Positions 44,786-52,771 of a stretch of 64,000 bases of DNA are shown here, piece by piece. Position 1 is the stretch's first letter. Each line of letters begins with the position of its first letter. The position numbers and the translations under genes were made by a program. The DNA is from Nocardioides ferulae (GTDB lineage: Bacteria; Actinomycetota; Actinomycetes; Propionibacteriales; Nocardioidaceae), in assembly GCF_003660455.1 (NCBI RefSeq), contig NZ_QZVR01000001.1, positions 62,001-126,000 of the forward strand. The letters run 5' to 3'. The notes under the pieces are model-generated. The model saw only the letters and a program-made list of their open reading frames with translations. It was not told the origin of the DNA and ran no database searches.

Positions 44786-45904
44786 ATGACCGAGAGGGTG
44801 CACCGGTTGAGCCGAGGCGAGGCACGCAGGATCGCCGTGCAGGCACAGCTGCTCGACCAGCCGCGATCAGGTCAGCCCCGACCCGGCTCCGTGCTCGAGG
44901 TGGTGCGGCACCTGACGATGCTCCAGGTCGAGCCGACGGCCGCAGTGGCTCCGAGTGCGGACGTCGTGCTGTGGAGCCGGCTGGGCTCGGCGTACGACCC
45001 CGCCGAGCTCGAGGAGCTGGTCGCCTCCCAGCAGCTGATCGATCTCGACCAGCGGCTCCGGCCCCGGGAGGACCTCGCGCTGTTCCGGGCCGAGATGCGG
45101 CACTGGCCCGGCCGGCCCCCGCTGAAGGACTGGCAGGAGCGCACGCTCGCCTGGGTCGAGGCCAACGAGGCGTGCCGCATCGACGTGCTCGAGACGCTGC
45201 GGCAGGACGGCCCGCTGCCGCTGTCCGCGCTGCCCGACACCTGCGCGGTGCCGTGGCGCTCCAGCGGCTGGAACAACGCCAAGAACGTGAAGATGCTGGT
45301 CGGGCTCATGGTCGAGCGCGGTGAGGTGGCTCGGGCCGGTCGGGAGGGTCGCGAGGTGCTCTGGGACCTCGCCGAGCGGGTCTACCCCGACGACCCCGTG
45401 CCCGACCTGGAGTCCGCGCTGCGCGAGCGGGCGGAGCGCCGGCTGCGGGCGCTGGGCCTCGCCCGCCCGCGAGCGCCGGTCACGCCCGGCGAGCCCAACG
45501 ACGTCGGCGAGGCCGGCGAGCCGGCGGTCATCGAGGGCGTGCCGGGCCGGTGGCGGGTCGACCCGACCCTGCTCGACCGGCCGTTCGCCGGCCGCGTCGC
45601 GCTGCTCTCGCCGCTCGACCGGCTGGTGTTCGACCGCAAGCGGATGACCGAGCTGTTCGAGTTCGACTACCAGCTGGAGATGTACAAGCCCGCCGCGCAG
45701 CGGCGCTGGGGCTACTGGGCGATGCCCGTGCTCGTGCGCGACCGGCTGGTCGGCAAGCTCGACGCGACGGCCGACCGGGCGGAGGGCGAGCTGCGCATCG
45801 ATGCCCTGCACGAGGACGAGCCCCTCGATGCCGACCGCGATGCCGTCGAGGCGGAGGTCGACGACCTGGCCCGATGGCTGGGGCTGGAGCCGGTCTGGCT
45901 GTGA
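44786..45904 (+). CDS. AlkZ/YcaQ-like winged-helix DNA glycosylase family protein
   Basis: A 372-residue protein of the HTH_42 / crosslink-repair glycosylase family, with the family pattern LSRGEARRIAVQAQLL near the start, LQVEPTAAVAPSADVVLWSR and LLSPLDRLVFDRKRMTELF. The catalytic motif region reads Q47-V48-E49, while family members are known with Q-x-Q or Q-x-D. If glutamate works in place of aspartate the enzyme could still excise alkylated or crosslinked bases. Activity is not shown. It ends 6 bp before the first repeat array. Confidence 0.8.
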   Translation: MTERVHRLSRGEARRIAVQAQLLDQPRSGQPRPGSVLEVVRHLTMLQVEPTAAVAPSADVVLWSRLGSAYDPAELEELVASQQLIDLDQRLRPREDLALFRAEMRHWPGRPPLKDWQERTLAWVEANEACRIDVLETLRQDGPLPLSALPDTCAVPWRSSGWNNAKNVKMLVGLMVERGEVARAGREGREVLWDLAERVYPDDPVPDLESALRERAERRLRALGLARPRAPVTPGEPNDVGEAGEPAVIEGVPGRWRVDPTLLDRPFAGRVALLSPLDRLVFDRKRMTELFEFDYQLEMYKPAAQRRWGYWAMPVLVRDRLVGKLDATADRAEGELRIDALHEDEPLDADRDAVEAEVDDLARWLGLEPVWL

Positions 45905-45910
45905 GGCGGT

Positions 45911-46018
45911 CGGCGGTGACCTGTCACTGGTGGTGGGTGGATCGGCGGTGACCTGTCACTGGTGGTGGGTGGGTCGGCGGTGACCTGTCACTGGTGGTGG
46001 GTGGATCGGCGGTGACGT
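45911..46018. repeat. array A: 32-bp tandem repeats, 3 copies plus a partial fourth
   Basis: Copies begin at 45911, 45943, 45975 and 46007, exactly 32 bp apart and nearly identical. Each carries the interrupted palindrome GTGACCTGTCAC followed by TGGTGGTGGGTGG. The array starts 6 bp after the stop of the AlkZ-like gene. The last copy breaks off after GGTGACG. Confidence 0.95.
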
Positions 46019-46024
46019 GCTGCC

Positions 46025-46041
46025 GCTCGCTCGGGGCGAGC
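46025..46041. repeat. central hairpin between the two arrays
   Basis: GCTCGC and GCGAGC pair around TCGGG between arrays A and B, near the centre of the larger inverted arrangement. Confidence 0.5.
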
Positions 46042-46080
46042 CTTCCGTGCTGGCGTGGGGTGGTGCCGCCGATGACCGAC

Positions 46081-46162
46081 CACGAGTGGCGGGTCAGCGT
46101 GGTTCGACCGACCACGAGTGGCGGGTCAGCGTGGTTCGACCGACCGCGAGTGGCGGGTCAGC
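46081..46162. repeat. array B: 32-bp tandem repeats, 3 copies, inverted relative to array A
   Basis: Copies begin at 46081, 46113 and 46145, again exactly 32 bp apart. The unit on the plus strand (CACGAGTGGCGGGTCAGCG core) matches the minus-strand unit of array A at 21 of 27 compared bases. The third copy contains the stop codon of the GNAT gene at 46158-46160. Confidence 0.9.
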
Positions 46163-46652
46163 GCACCTGCTTCACATAACGGCGGCAGGGCGAGACGTAC
46201 GTCGTGCCGCCCGAGGTCACCTCGTAGGGCAGGTCGCCGCCGTCGTGCCAGCCCTGGCGCTCGTAGAACCGGCGGGCCCGGGCGTTGCCGGCGACCACGG
46301 CCAGCCACGCCTCGTCGTGGCCGGCCGCGCCGACCTGGCGCTCGGCCTCGGCCAGCAGCACCGCCGCCACCCCGGCGCCGCGGTGACCCGCGCCGACGTA
46401 CACCTGCTCGACCTCGTCGCCGACCACCATGACGAAGCCGGCCAGCAGGCCGCCGACCTCGGCGACGGTGGTGGCCGGCACCATGCCCGGCGCCCGCTGC
46501 TCGAACTCCGCGAGCGTGCGGGCGCGGGTCAGCCCGTCGGGGACGTGGCCGGGGTGGGCGTCGTGCCAGCCCGCGTGCCACAGGGCGGCGACCGCGGGGG
46601 CGTCGTCGGGCGTGGCCGGGCGGAGTCGGACGGCCGGGGGAGTGGTCTGCAC
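46158..46652 (-). CDS. GNAT-family N-acetyltransferase
   Basis: A 164-residue acetyl-CoA-dependent acyltransferase. Motif A reads QVYVGAGHRGAGVAAVLL, with the pyrophosphate-binding HRGAGVA loop, and the family tail ARRFYERQGWHDGG is present. The substrate is unknown. The GTG at 46652 is divergent from the HIT gene across 23 bp. Its 3' end runs into repeat array B, so its last codons (RYVKQVR) and stop may have been reshaped by the repeat. Confidence 0.88.
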   Translation of the reverse strand: MQTTPPAVRLRPATPDDAPAVAALWHAGWHDAHPGHVPDGLTRARTLAEFEQRAPGMVPATTVAEVGGLLAGFVMVVGDEVEQVYVGAGHRGAGVAAVLLAEAERQVGAAGHDEAWLAVVAGNARARRFYERQGWHDGGDLPYEVTSGGTTYVSPCRRYVKQVR

Positions 46653-46662
46653 GGGGCAACCC

Positions 46663-46668
46663 TAGGAT
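46663..46668 (+). promoter_or_regulatory. -10 element of the HIT gene
   Basis: TAGGAT ends 7 nt before the ATG at 46676; leaderless arrangement. Confidence 0.5.
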
Positions 46669-46675
46669 CGCGAGC

Positions 46676-47218
46676 ATGGTGGACGAGACGCTGCGCCAGG
46701 ACGGCGTCGGCCAGCCGGATGCGCTGGACCGACTCTGGACCCCGCACCGGATGGCCTACATCCGGGGCGAGAACAAGCCCTCGGACGCCTCCTCCGGCGA
46801 GTGCCCGTTCTGCCGGATCCCCGGGCTCGACGACGAGGCCGGTCTGGTCGTGCACCGCGGCGAGCTCGCGTTCGTCGTGCTCAACCTCTATCCCTACGCG
46901 CCCGGCCACCTGATGGTCTGCCCCTACCGGCACATCGCCGACTACACCGAGACCACCGACGAGGAGGCGGCCGAGATCGCCGACCTGACCCGCGACGCGA
47001 TGCGGGTGGTGCGCTCGTCCAGCGGTGCGGCCGGATTCAACATCGGCATGAACCAGGGCCACATCGCCGGTGCCGGCATCGCCGCCCACCTGCACCAGCA
47101 CGTGGTGCCGCGGTGGCCGGGCGACCAGAACTTCATGCCGATCATCGGCCGCACCAAGACCCTGCCCCAGTTGCTGTCGGAGACCCGGGAGCTGTTCGCG
47201 AAGGCCTGGCCCGCGTGA
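46676..47218 (+). CDS. HIT-family nucleotide hydrolase/phosphorylase
   Basis: A 180-residue histidine-triad protein with HLHQHVV (H138, H140, H142), GFNIGMNQGHIAGAG and the zinc-type CPFC near the start. It corresponds to the mycobacterial protein next to thrS, which phosphorolyses Ap4A. Removing the diadenosine polyphosphates that tRNA synthetases make would fit its ancestral neighbourhood. The stop overlaps the GTG of the inositol-phosphatase-like gene (GTGA). Confidence 0.9.
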   Translation: MVDETLRQDGVGQPDALDRLWTPHRMAYIRGENKPSDASSGECPFCRIPGLDDEAGLVVHRGELAFVVLNLYPYAPGHLMVCPYRHIADYTETTDEEAAEIADLTRDAMRVVRSSSGAAGFNIGMNQGHIAGAGIAAHLHQHVVPRWPGDQNFMPIIGRTKTLPQLLSETRELFAKAWPA

Positions 47219-48003
47219 CCGGGGTGGCCGCTGCGCGCATCGACCCCGACGACGAGCTGCTCGCCGCCGCCCTGGTCCGCGAGGCCGGCACGCTGGCCCG
47301 CCGGATGCGCGCAGCCGGTGTCGAGGTCGGCCGGAAGACCTCGGTCTCGGACGTGGTGACCGAGGCCGACCACGCCGCCGAGGCGCTGGTGGTCGACCGG
47401 CTGCGCCGCGAGCGTCCTGACGACGGGCTGGTTGGGGAGGAGGGTGCGGCCCACCGCGGCAGCAGCGGCCGGGAGTGGTTCGTCGACCCCGTCGACGGCA
47501 CCTGGAACTTCGTGCACGGGGTGCCCTGGTGGTGCTCGGCCGTCGCGCTGCGCGACGCCGACGACCTGATGCTCGGCGCCGTCCACGACCCGCACGCGCA
47601 GACGACGTACCTCGGTGGGCCCGGCCTGGCCAGCACCCGTGACGGCGTGCCGCTGGCTCCACTCGTCGACCGGCCCCTCGCCGAGACCGGTGTCGTCACC
47701 TACCTCCACCCGCCGCTGTACGCCGGCCCGATCGGCGAGGCGTTCGGGCGCGCGGTGGCGGGGGCGGCCACCCTGCGGATGCTCGGCTCGATGAGCATGG
47801 ACTGCGTGGCGATCGCCGAGGGCCGGTTCGGGGCGCTGCTGGCGCACTCGGTCAAGCCCTGGGACGAGTTCCCGGGCGCGGCGATCATCCGCGGCGTCGG
47901 CGGCGTCACCCGCCACCTCACCGCGGCGGGCGTCGACTGGTACGCCGCGGGCGCACCGACGGCGGTCGACGAGCTCTGCGCGTCGCTGGTCGCCCAGGCC
48001 TGA
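47215..48003 (+). CDS. inositol monophosphatase-family phosphatase
   Basis: A 262-residue Mg2+/Li+-sensitive phosphatase fold with TEADHAAEALVVDRLRRE, GEEG, DPVDGTWNFVHGVPWWCSAV (metal ligands in DPVDGT) and KPWDEFPGAAI near the C-terminus. Substrates could be inositol phosphates (as part of inositol lipid synthesis with the PIP synthase at 52772), histidinol-phosphate or PAP. The overlap with the HIT gene shows operon linkage. Confidence 0.88.
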   Translation: MTGVAAARIDPDDELLAAALVREAGTLARRMRAAGVEVGRKTSVSDVVTEADHAAEALVVDRLRRERPDDGLVGEEGAAHRGSSGREWFVDPVDGTWNFVHGVPWWCSAVALRDADDLMLGAVHDPHAQTTYLGGPGLASTRDGVPLAPLVDRPLAETGVVTYLHPPLYAGPIGEAFGRAVAGAATLRMLGSMSMDCVAIAEGRFGALLAHSVKPWDEFPGAAIIRGVGGVTRHLTAAGVDWYAAGAPTAVDELCASLVAQA

Positions 48004-48038
48004 CTCCCGTCCGGCGCGTGCGCCCGGCCGCTCGGCCA

Positions 48039-48061
48039 GTTCGTTCGACCGTGCAACGAAC
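48039..48061 (+). promoter_or_regulatory. operator-like inverted repeat before the xylose-type transporter
   Basis: GTTCGTT (48039-48045) and AACGAAC (48055-48061) pair perfectly over 7 bp with a 9-bp spacer, 17 bp before the -35. The pattern resembles ROK/XylR operators and is a likely site for the regulator at 51547. Confidence 0.6.
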
Positions 48062-48078
48062 ACCGGTCTGGCACCCCC

Positions 48079-48107
48079 TTGCTGCGGGCTCATGCCCTCC
48101 GTAAGTT
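48079..48107 (+). promoter_or_regulatory. promoter of the xylose-type ABC transporter operon
   Basis: TTGCTG (48079-48084), a 17-bp spacer and TAAGTT (48102-48107) give a good sigma-70-like promoter, with a ~60-nt leader before the substrate-binding-protein gene. Confidence 0.6.
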
Positions 48108-48174
48108 GGGGTCCACAACAAAGGAAGTGATCTCCGTCACAGGTAGGGGGGTCACTGTGAGCTGGAGGTCGGGA

Positions 48175-49305
48175 ATGGTCAGGAACAAGGGTGTGCGGCT
48201 GGCGTCCCTGGTGGCGTGCGGCGTGCTGGCCTTCGCCTCGCTCGCCGCGTGCGGCGATGACGACGACGGCGACGGCGGCAATGGCGGTAACGGCAGCGGA
48301 GGGGCCGACGGCAAGATCGGGGTGATCCTGCCCGACACGACGTCCTCGCCGCGCTGGGAGAACAACGACCGACCCAGTCTCGAGGCGGCCTTCGAGGATG
48401 CCGGCGTGGACTACCAGATCGAGAACGCCGGCGGCGACACCGCCCAGTTCACCCGGCTCTGCGACACCATGATCAGCAGCGGCGTCACCGTGCTGATGAT
48501 CGTCAACCTCGACTCCGAGTCCGGTGCGGCTTGCCTGTCCAAGGCGACCGATGCCGGCATCCAGAGCATCGACTACGACCGGCTCACCCTGCGCGGAGGC
48601 GCGTCGTACTACGTCTCCTTCGACAACGTCGAGGTCGGTCGCCTGATGGGCTCGGGCCTGCAGACCTGCCTGGACGAGGCCGGCAAGACCAAGGCCAACA
48701 TCATCTACATCAACGGCGACCCGAGCGACAACAACGCCAGCCTGTTCAAGTCCGGCTACGAGGAGGCGCTGGCGGAGAAGATCGACTCCGGCGACTACAC
48801 GCTCGTCGGTGACCAGAGCGGCTTCTGGGACGCCACGAAGGCCGGCCAAGCCTACGAGCAGCTCTACACCCAGAACGACGGCAAGATCGACGGCGTCGTC
48901 TCGGCCAACGACACGATGGCCGGCGGCATCATCGCCCGGATGAAGGACCAGGGCGTCGCGGGCAAGATCCCGGTCACCGGCCAGGACGCCTCCACCGGCG
49001 GCCTGCAGCAGATCCTCGCCGGGAACCAGTGCGGCACGGTCTACAAGAACACCGACCTGGAGGCGAAGACCGCCTCCGACCTCGCCATCGCGCTGATCAA
49101 CGGCGACACCGAGGCGGCGGAGGCGCTGGTGACCGGCACGGTCACCGACACCGAGACCGACGAGGAGGTGCCCTCGGCACTGGCCACCCCGGTCTGGATC
49201 ACGGCGGAGAACGTGCAGCAGGTGATCGACGACGGGTTCGCCAGCGCCGCCGACATCTGCGTCGACGAGTTCGCGGCCGCCTGCGAGAAGGCGGGCATCC
49301 AGTAG
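48175..49305 (+). CDS. XylF-like sugar ABC transporter substrate-binding lipoprotein
   Basis: A 376-residue binding protein. Signal peptide and lipobox end at C26 (FASLAAC), followed by an Asp/Gly-rich linker (DDDDGDGGNGGNGS). The periplasmic-binding-protein-4 fold shows GVILPDTTSSPRWENNDRP, IDYDRLTLRGGASYYVSFDN and VVSANDTMAGGIIARMK, close to D-xylose-binding proteins. Xylose is the best guess; other pentoses are possible. The ATG at 48175 has GGAGG 6 nt upstream; GTG 48157 is an alternative. Confidence 0.88.
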   Translation: MVRNKGVRLASLVACGVLAFASLAACGDDDDGDGGNGGNGSGGADGKIGVILPDTTSSPRWENNDRPSLEAAFEDAGVDYQIENAGGDTAQFTRLCDTMISSGVTVLMIVNLDSESGAACLSKATDAGIQSIDYDRLTLRGGASYYVSFDNVEVGRLMGSGLQTCLDEAGKTKANIIYINGDPSDNNASLFKSGYEEALAEKIDSGDYTLVGDQSGFWDATKAGQAYEQLYTQNDGKIDGVVSANDTMAGGIIARMKDQGVAGKIPVTGQDASTGGLQQILAGNQCGTVYKNTDLEAKTASDLAIALINGDTEAAEALVTGTVTDTETDEEVPSALATPVWITAENVQQVIDDGFASAADICVDEFAAACEKAGIQ

Positions 49306-49316
49306 CGGCTGCCTCG

Positions 49317-49342
49317 GGGACCCGCCGCTCGCGGCGGGTCCC
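49317..49342 (+). terminator. hairpin between binding-protein and ATPase genes
   Basis: GGGACCCGCCG (49317-49327) and its exact complement (49332-49342) pair around CTCG. Such stem-loops after substrate-binding-protein genes usually act as attenuators or mRNA stabilisers that raise binding-protein levels over the other subunits. Confidence 0.7.
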
Positions 49343-49413
49343 TGAGGACCGCTCCACCCCCGGGCGCAGTCGCCGCGTCTCGGGTCGTCCACCACCGGCG
49401 GAGGAGAGCCCCC

Positions 49414-50232
49414 GTGTCCGTCCCAGCCACCGAGCTGTCGGCAACCCATCCCTCAGACCAGCCGCTGCTGAGCCTGCGCGGCGTCCACAAGAGCTTCGGT
49501 GCCGTGCAGGTGCTCCAGGGCGTCGACCTCGACGTCCGGGCCGGCCAGGTCACCGCGCTGGTCGGGGACAACGGCGCCGGCAAGAGCACGCTGATCAAGG
49601 GGGTCGCCGGCATCCACGTCTTCGACTCGGGCGACTACTTCTTCGAAGGGGAGCCGGTCAAGGTGCACGGCCCTAAGGACGCCAACGCCCTCGGCATCGA
49701 GGTCGTCTACCAGGACCTCGCCCTGTGCGACAACCTCGACGTCGTCCAGAACATGTTCCTCGGCCGCGAGATGGGCCCCAGGGTCAGGCTCGACGAGACC
49801 ACGATGGAGACCCGGGCGCGGGAGACCCTCGACGGTCTGTCGGTGCGCACGCTCCAGTCGGTGCGCACCCGCGTCGCCTCTCTCTCGGGCGGCCAGCGCC
49901 AGACGGTGGCGATCGCCCGCGCGGTTCTCTGGAACTCCAAGATCGTCATCCTCGACGAGCCGACCGCCGCCCTCGGGGTCGCCCAGACCGAGCAGGTTCT
50001 GCGCCTGGTGCGCCGGCTCGCCGACCGAGGGCTCGGCGTGGTCCTGATCAGCCACAACCTCAACGAGGTGTTCCAGGTCGCCGACGACATCGCCGTGCTC
50101 TACCTCGGCCACATGGTCGCCCAGGTGCGCAAGGACGACGTCACCCGCGCCGACGTGGTCGAGCTGATCACCTCCGGTGCCACCCAGCGCGACGGTGCCG
50201 CGCCCATGAACGGGAACGGAGTTGCCCGATGA
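49414..50232 (+). CDS. sugar ABC transporter ATP-binding protein (single NBD)
   Basis: A 272-residue ATPase with Walker A GDNGAGKST, Q-loop YQDLALC, signature LSGGQRQTV, Walker B KIVILDEPTAALG and an H-loop ISHNLNE. XylG and most CUT2 ATPases are two fused NBDs of ~500 residues; this is the shorter single-NBD type, which probably homodimerises. The stop overlaps the permease start (ATGA). The GTG at 49414 follows a GGAGGAG site. Confidence 0.9.
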   Translation: MSVPATELSATHPSDQPLLSLRGVHKSFGAVQVLQGVDLDVRAGQVTALVGDNGAGKSTLIKGVAGIHVFDSGDYFFEGEPVKVHGPKDANALGIEVVYQDLALCDNLDVVQNMFLGREMGPRVRLDETTMETRARETLDGLSVRTLQSVRTRVASLSGGQRQTVAIARAVLWNSKIVILDEPTAALGVAQTEQVLRLVRRLADRGLGVVLISHNLNEVFQVADDIAVLYLGHMVAQVRKDDVTRADVVELITSGATQRDGAAPMNGNGVAR

Positions 50233-51542
50233 GCACGCCGACGGCACGCGCGACCCGGGGGCACGCCCCCGAAGGTCCCAAGGGGACGAAGTGGCGGTTC
50301 CGCGTCGCCGACCGGCTCCGTCGGACGCGCACGGAGCTCCGCGACATCCTCCGGGCGTACGTCGAGCGGGTGCGTGGCGGTGACGTCGGATCGCTCCCGG
50401 CGATCCTCGGCCTCATCGTGCTGGTGGCGGTCTTCTCGGCGCTCGAGCCCGAGTCCTTCACCTCCGCGCTCAACTTCGCCAACCTGATCGGCCAGTCGGC
50501 CGGTGTCATGGTGATCGCGATGGGCCTGGTCTTCGTGCTGCTCCTCGGCGAGATCGACCTGTCCGCAGGCGTCACCGGCGGCGTCGCGGCCTCGATGCTC
50601 GGCGTGGTGCTGACCGAGCAGGGCTGGCCCGTGGCGCTCTCGTTGCTCACCGCGCTGCTGACCGGCACGTTCATCGGAGCCTGCCTGGGCGTGTTCGTCG
50701 CCAAGGTCGGCATCCCGTCCTTCGTGGTGACGCTCGCGGCGTTCCTCGGCTTCCAGGGCGTGATGCTCCAGGTCATCGGCGAGGGAGGCACGATCGGCTA
50801 CCGCGACGAGTTCGTGCTCAAGCTCAACAACGGGGCGATGCCGCTGTGGCTGGGCTGGACCCTCGCCGGGGTCACGATCGCCGGCTACGGCCTCGCCACG
50901 CTCCTCACCATCCGGCGACGGCGCCGTGAGGGACTGGTGTCCCAGCCGCTGCTGCTGTGGGCCCTCAAGACCGGGGCCCTGGCCGCGGTGGTGCTGGCGG
51001 TCGTGGGCTATCTGTCCGCCGAGCGGAGCCCGTTCCCCGACCTGAAGTCGATCAAGGGCGTCCCCAACGTCCTCCTGGTGATCCTGCTGCTGGTCGTGGT
51101 GCTCAGCTACCTGCTGACCCGCACCTCCTGGGGCAGGCACATCTACGCGGTCGGTGGCAACGCCGAGGCGGCCCGTCGGGCCGGCATCAACGTGGCCTGG
51201 ATCCGGATCTCGTGCTTCATGGTGAGCTCGTCGGTCGCCGCCATCGGCGGCGTCCTGCTGGCCAGCCGCACCAACTCCGTGTCGCCGCAGACCGGCGGCA
51301 ACGAGACCCTGCTGTACGCCGTGGGCGCGGCCGTCATCGGCGGCACCAGCCTGTTCGGGGGCAAGGGCCGGGTGACCGACGCCGTGATCGGCGGCCTGGT
51401 CATCGCGGTCGTGGCCAACGGGATGGGCCTGCTCAACCAGCCCGCCGGCGTCGTGTTCATGGTGACCGGAGTCGTGCTGGTGTTCGCGGCGGCGGTGGAC
51501 GCGCTCAGCCGACGGCGCGCGGCGTCGACCGGTCGGGCCTAG
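50229..51542 (+). CDS. XylH-like sugar ABC transporter permease
   Basis: A 437-residue CUT2-type permease with ~10-12 helices. A cytosolic N-terminal segment of ~55 residues is rich in Arg. Family segments are LLGEIDLSAGVTGGVAASM, KVGIPSFVVTLAAFLGFQG, AVGGNAEAARRAGINVAWI and GGTSLFGGKGRVTDAVIGGL. It is the partner of the binding protein and ATPase upstream, and a ROK regulator gene follows 4 bp after its stop. Confidence 0.9.
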   Translation: MSTPTARATRGHAPEGPKGTKWRFRVADRLRRTRTELRDILRAYVERVRGGDVGSLPAILGLIVLVAVFSALEPESFTSALNFANLIGQSAGVMVIAMGLVFVLLLGEIDLSAGVTGGVAASMLGVVLTEQGWPVALSLLTALLTGTFIGACLGVFVAKVGIPSFVVTLAAFLGFQGVMLQVIGEGGTIGYRDEFVLKLNNGAMPLWLGWTLAGVTIAGYGLATLLTIRRRRREGLVSQPLLLWALKTGALAAVVLAVVGYLSAERSPFPDLKSIKGVPNVLLVILLLVVVLSYLLTRTSWGRHIYAVGGNAEAARRAGINVAWIRISCFMVSSSVAAIGGVLLASRTNSVSPQTGGNETLLYAVGAAVIGGTSLFGGKGRVTDAVIGGLVIAVVANGMGLLNQPAGVVFMVTGVVLVFAAAVDALSRRRAASTGRA

Positions 51543-51546
51543 TGAC

Positions 51547-52734
51547 ATGCGCACCCGGCTGGGCGTCGGGGGCGAGGAGCTGCGGCGGGCGAACCTGTCC
51601 GCGATCCTCCGCACGGTCCACACCTCGGGGCCGACGACACGGGCCGAGCTGACCCGAAGGCTCGGGCTGAACCGGAGCACGATCGGTGCCCTGACCGTCG
51701 AGCTGCAGTCCCTGGGCCTGGTGACCGAGCAGACCGCGGTGGTGGGCGGGCGGGGGAGGCCCTCCCATCTGGTGGTGCCGTGCGCGGAGAACGTCGTGGT
51801 CGCCGTCGACGTCGGTGTCGACCGCATCGCCGTCGCCCGGGTCGGTCTCGGGGGCGAGGTGCTGGAGCGTCGCCAGCGGCGCCATCAGCGTGGCGAGCAC
51901 GCGGTGGCCCTGGTCGCCGAGTCGGTGGCGCAGATGGTGGAGGACACGCTGCTCGGGGCGGGCTCGGCGCACTGCCACGGGATCGGCGTCTCGGTGCCCG
52001 GGGCGATCCGCGACAGCGACGGGCTGGTGCGGTTCGCTCCCAACCTGGGCTGGCTCGACGAGCCGTTCACCGAGCTCCTCTCCGCGCGGTTGGGGCGCGC
52101 CGTGGCGACCGGCAACGACGCCGACCTGGGGGTGCTCGCCGAGCATGTCCGCGGTGCCGCGACCGGCTACTCCGAGGTGGCCTACCTCAGCGCCAGCGTC
52201 GGCATCGGCGGGGGCTTCCTCGTGGGGGGTCGGCCGCTGCGCGGCGCCAGCGGCTATGCCGGCGAGATCGGCCACCTGCCGGTGGACCCCCAGGGCCCCA
52301 CGTGCCGGTGTGGGGCGGTCGGCTGCTGGGAGATGAAGGTCGGGGAGAACGTGCTGCTGAGCGAGGCCGGGCGACTCCCGGGTGGCGGCCCGGCCGCGGT
52401 CGCCGAGGTGATCGCCGCCGCCGGAGCAGGGGAGACCAGGGCGCGGGCCGCGGTCGACGACGTGGCGCGCTGGTGCGGGGTGGGCCTGCGGGCGCTGGTG
52501 AACCTGTTCGACCCGGAGGCCGTCGTCCTGGGCGGCTGCCTGGCCCAGGTCTGGCGAGCCGCCGAGGAACGGGTGCGCGCCGAGTTCGGGCGCAGCGACC
52601 TGGCTTCGCTGCGAGCCGGCGTCGTCATCCGTCCTGCCGCACTGGGCGACGACGCCTCCCTGCTGGGCGCCGCGGAGCTGGCCTTCGAGCCGTTGCTCGA
52701 CCACCCCCAGACGATGGCGGCGCGAGCAGGCTGA
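51547..52734 (+). CDS. ROK-family transcriptional regulator (XylR/NagC-like)
   Basis: A 395-residue repressor. The N-terminal winged HTH is at ~15-65 (TRAELTRRLGLNRSTIGALT). The ROK sugar-binding domain follows, with the zinc motif CRCGAVGCWE and the GIGVSVPGAIRDSDG segment. Regulators of this type bind a sugar and release DNA, and this one is in the transport operon, so it probably acts on the repeat at 48039-48061. It starts 4 bp after the permease stop. Confidence 0.9.
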   Translation: MRTRLGVGGEELRRANLSAILRTVHTSGPTTRAELTRRLGLNRSTIGALTVELQSLGLVTEQTAVVGGRGRPSHLVVPCAENVVVAVDVGVDRIAVARVGLGGEVLERRQRRHQRGEHAVALVAESVAQMVEDTLLGAGSAHCHGIGVSVPGAIRDSDGLVRFAPNLGWLDEPFTELLSARLGRAVATGNDADLGVLAEHVRGAATGYSEVAYLSASVGIGGGFLVGGRPLRGASGYAGEIGHLPVDPQGPTCRCGAVGCWEMKVGENVLLSEAGRLPGGGPAAVAEVIAAAGAGETRARAAVDDVARWCGVGLRALVNLFDPEAVVLGGCLAQVWRAAEERVRAEFGRSDLASLRAGVVIRPAALGDDASLLGAAELAFEPLLDHPQTMAARAG

Positions 52735-52771
52735 AGAGACGCGGGCGGAGGACCGGTAGCCTGCTCACGCC

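Noticed and set aside
45911..46162. CRISPR array
   Set aside because: The 32-bp units are contiguous tandem copies with no unique spacers, the two blocks face each other and no cas gene is present.
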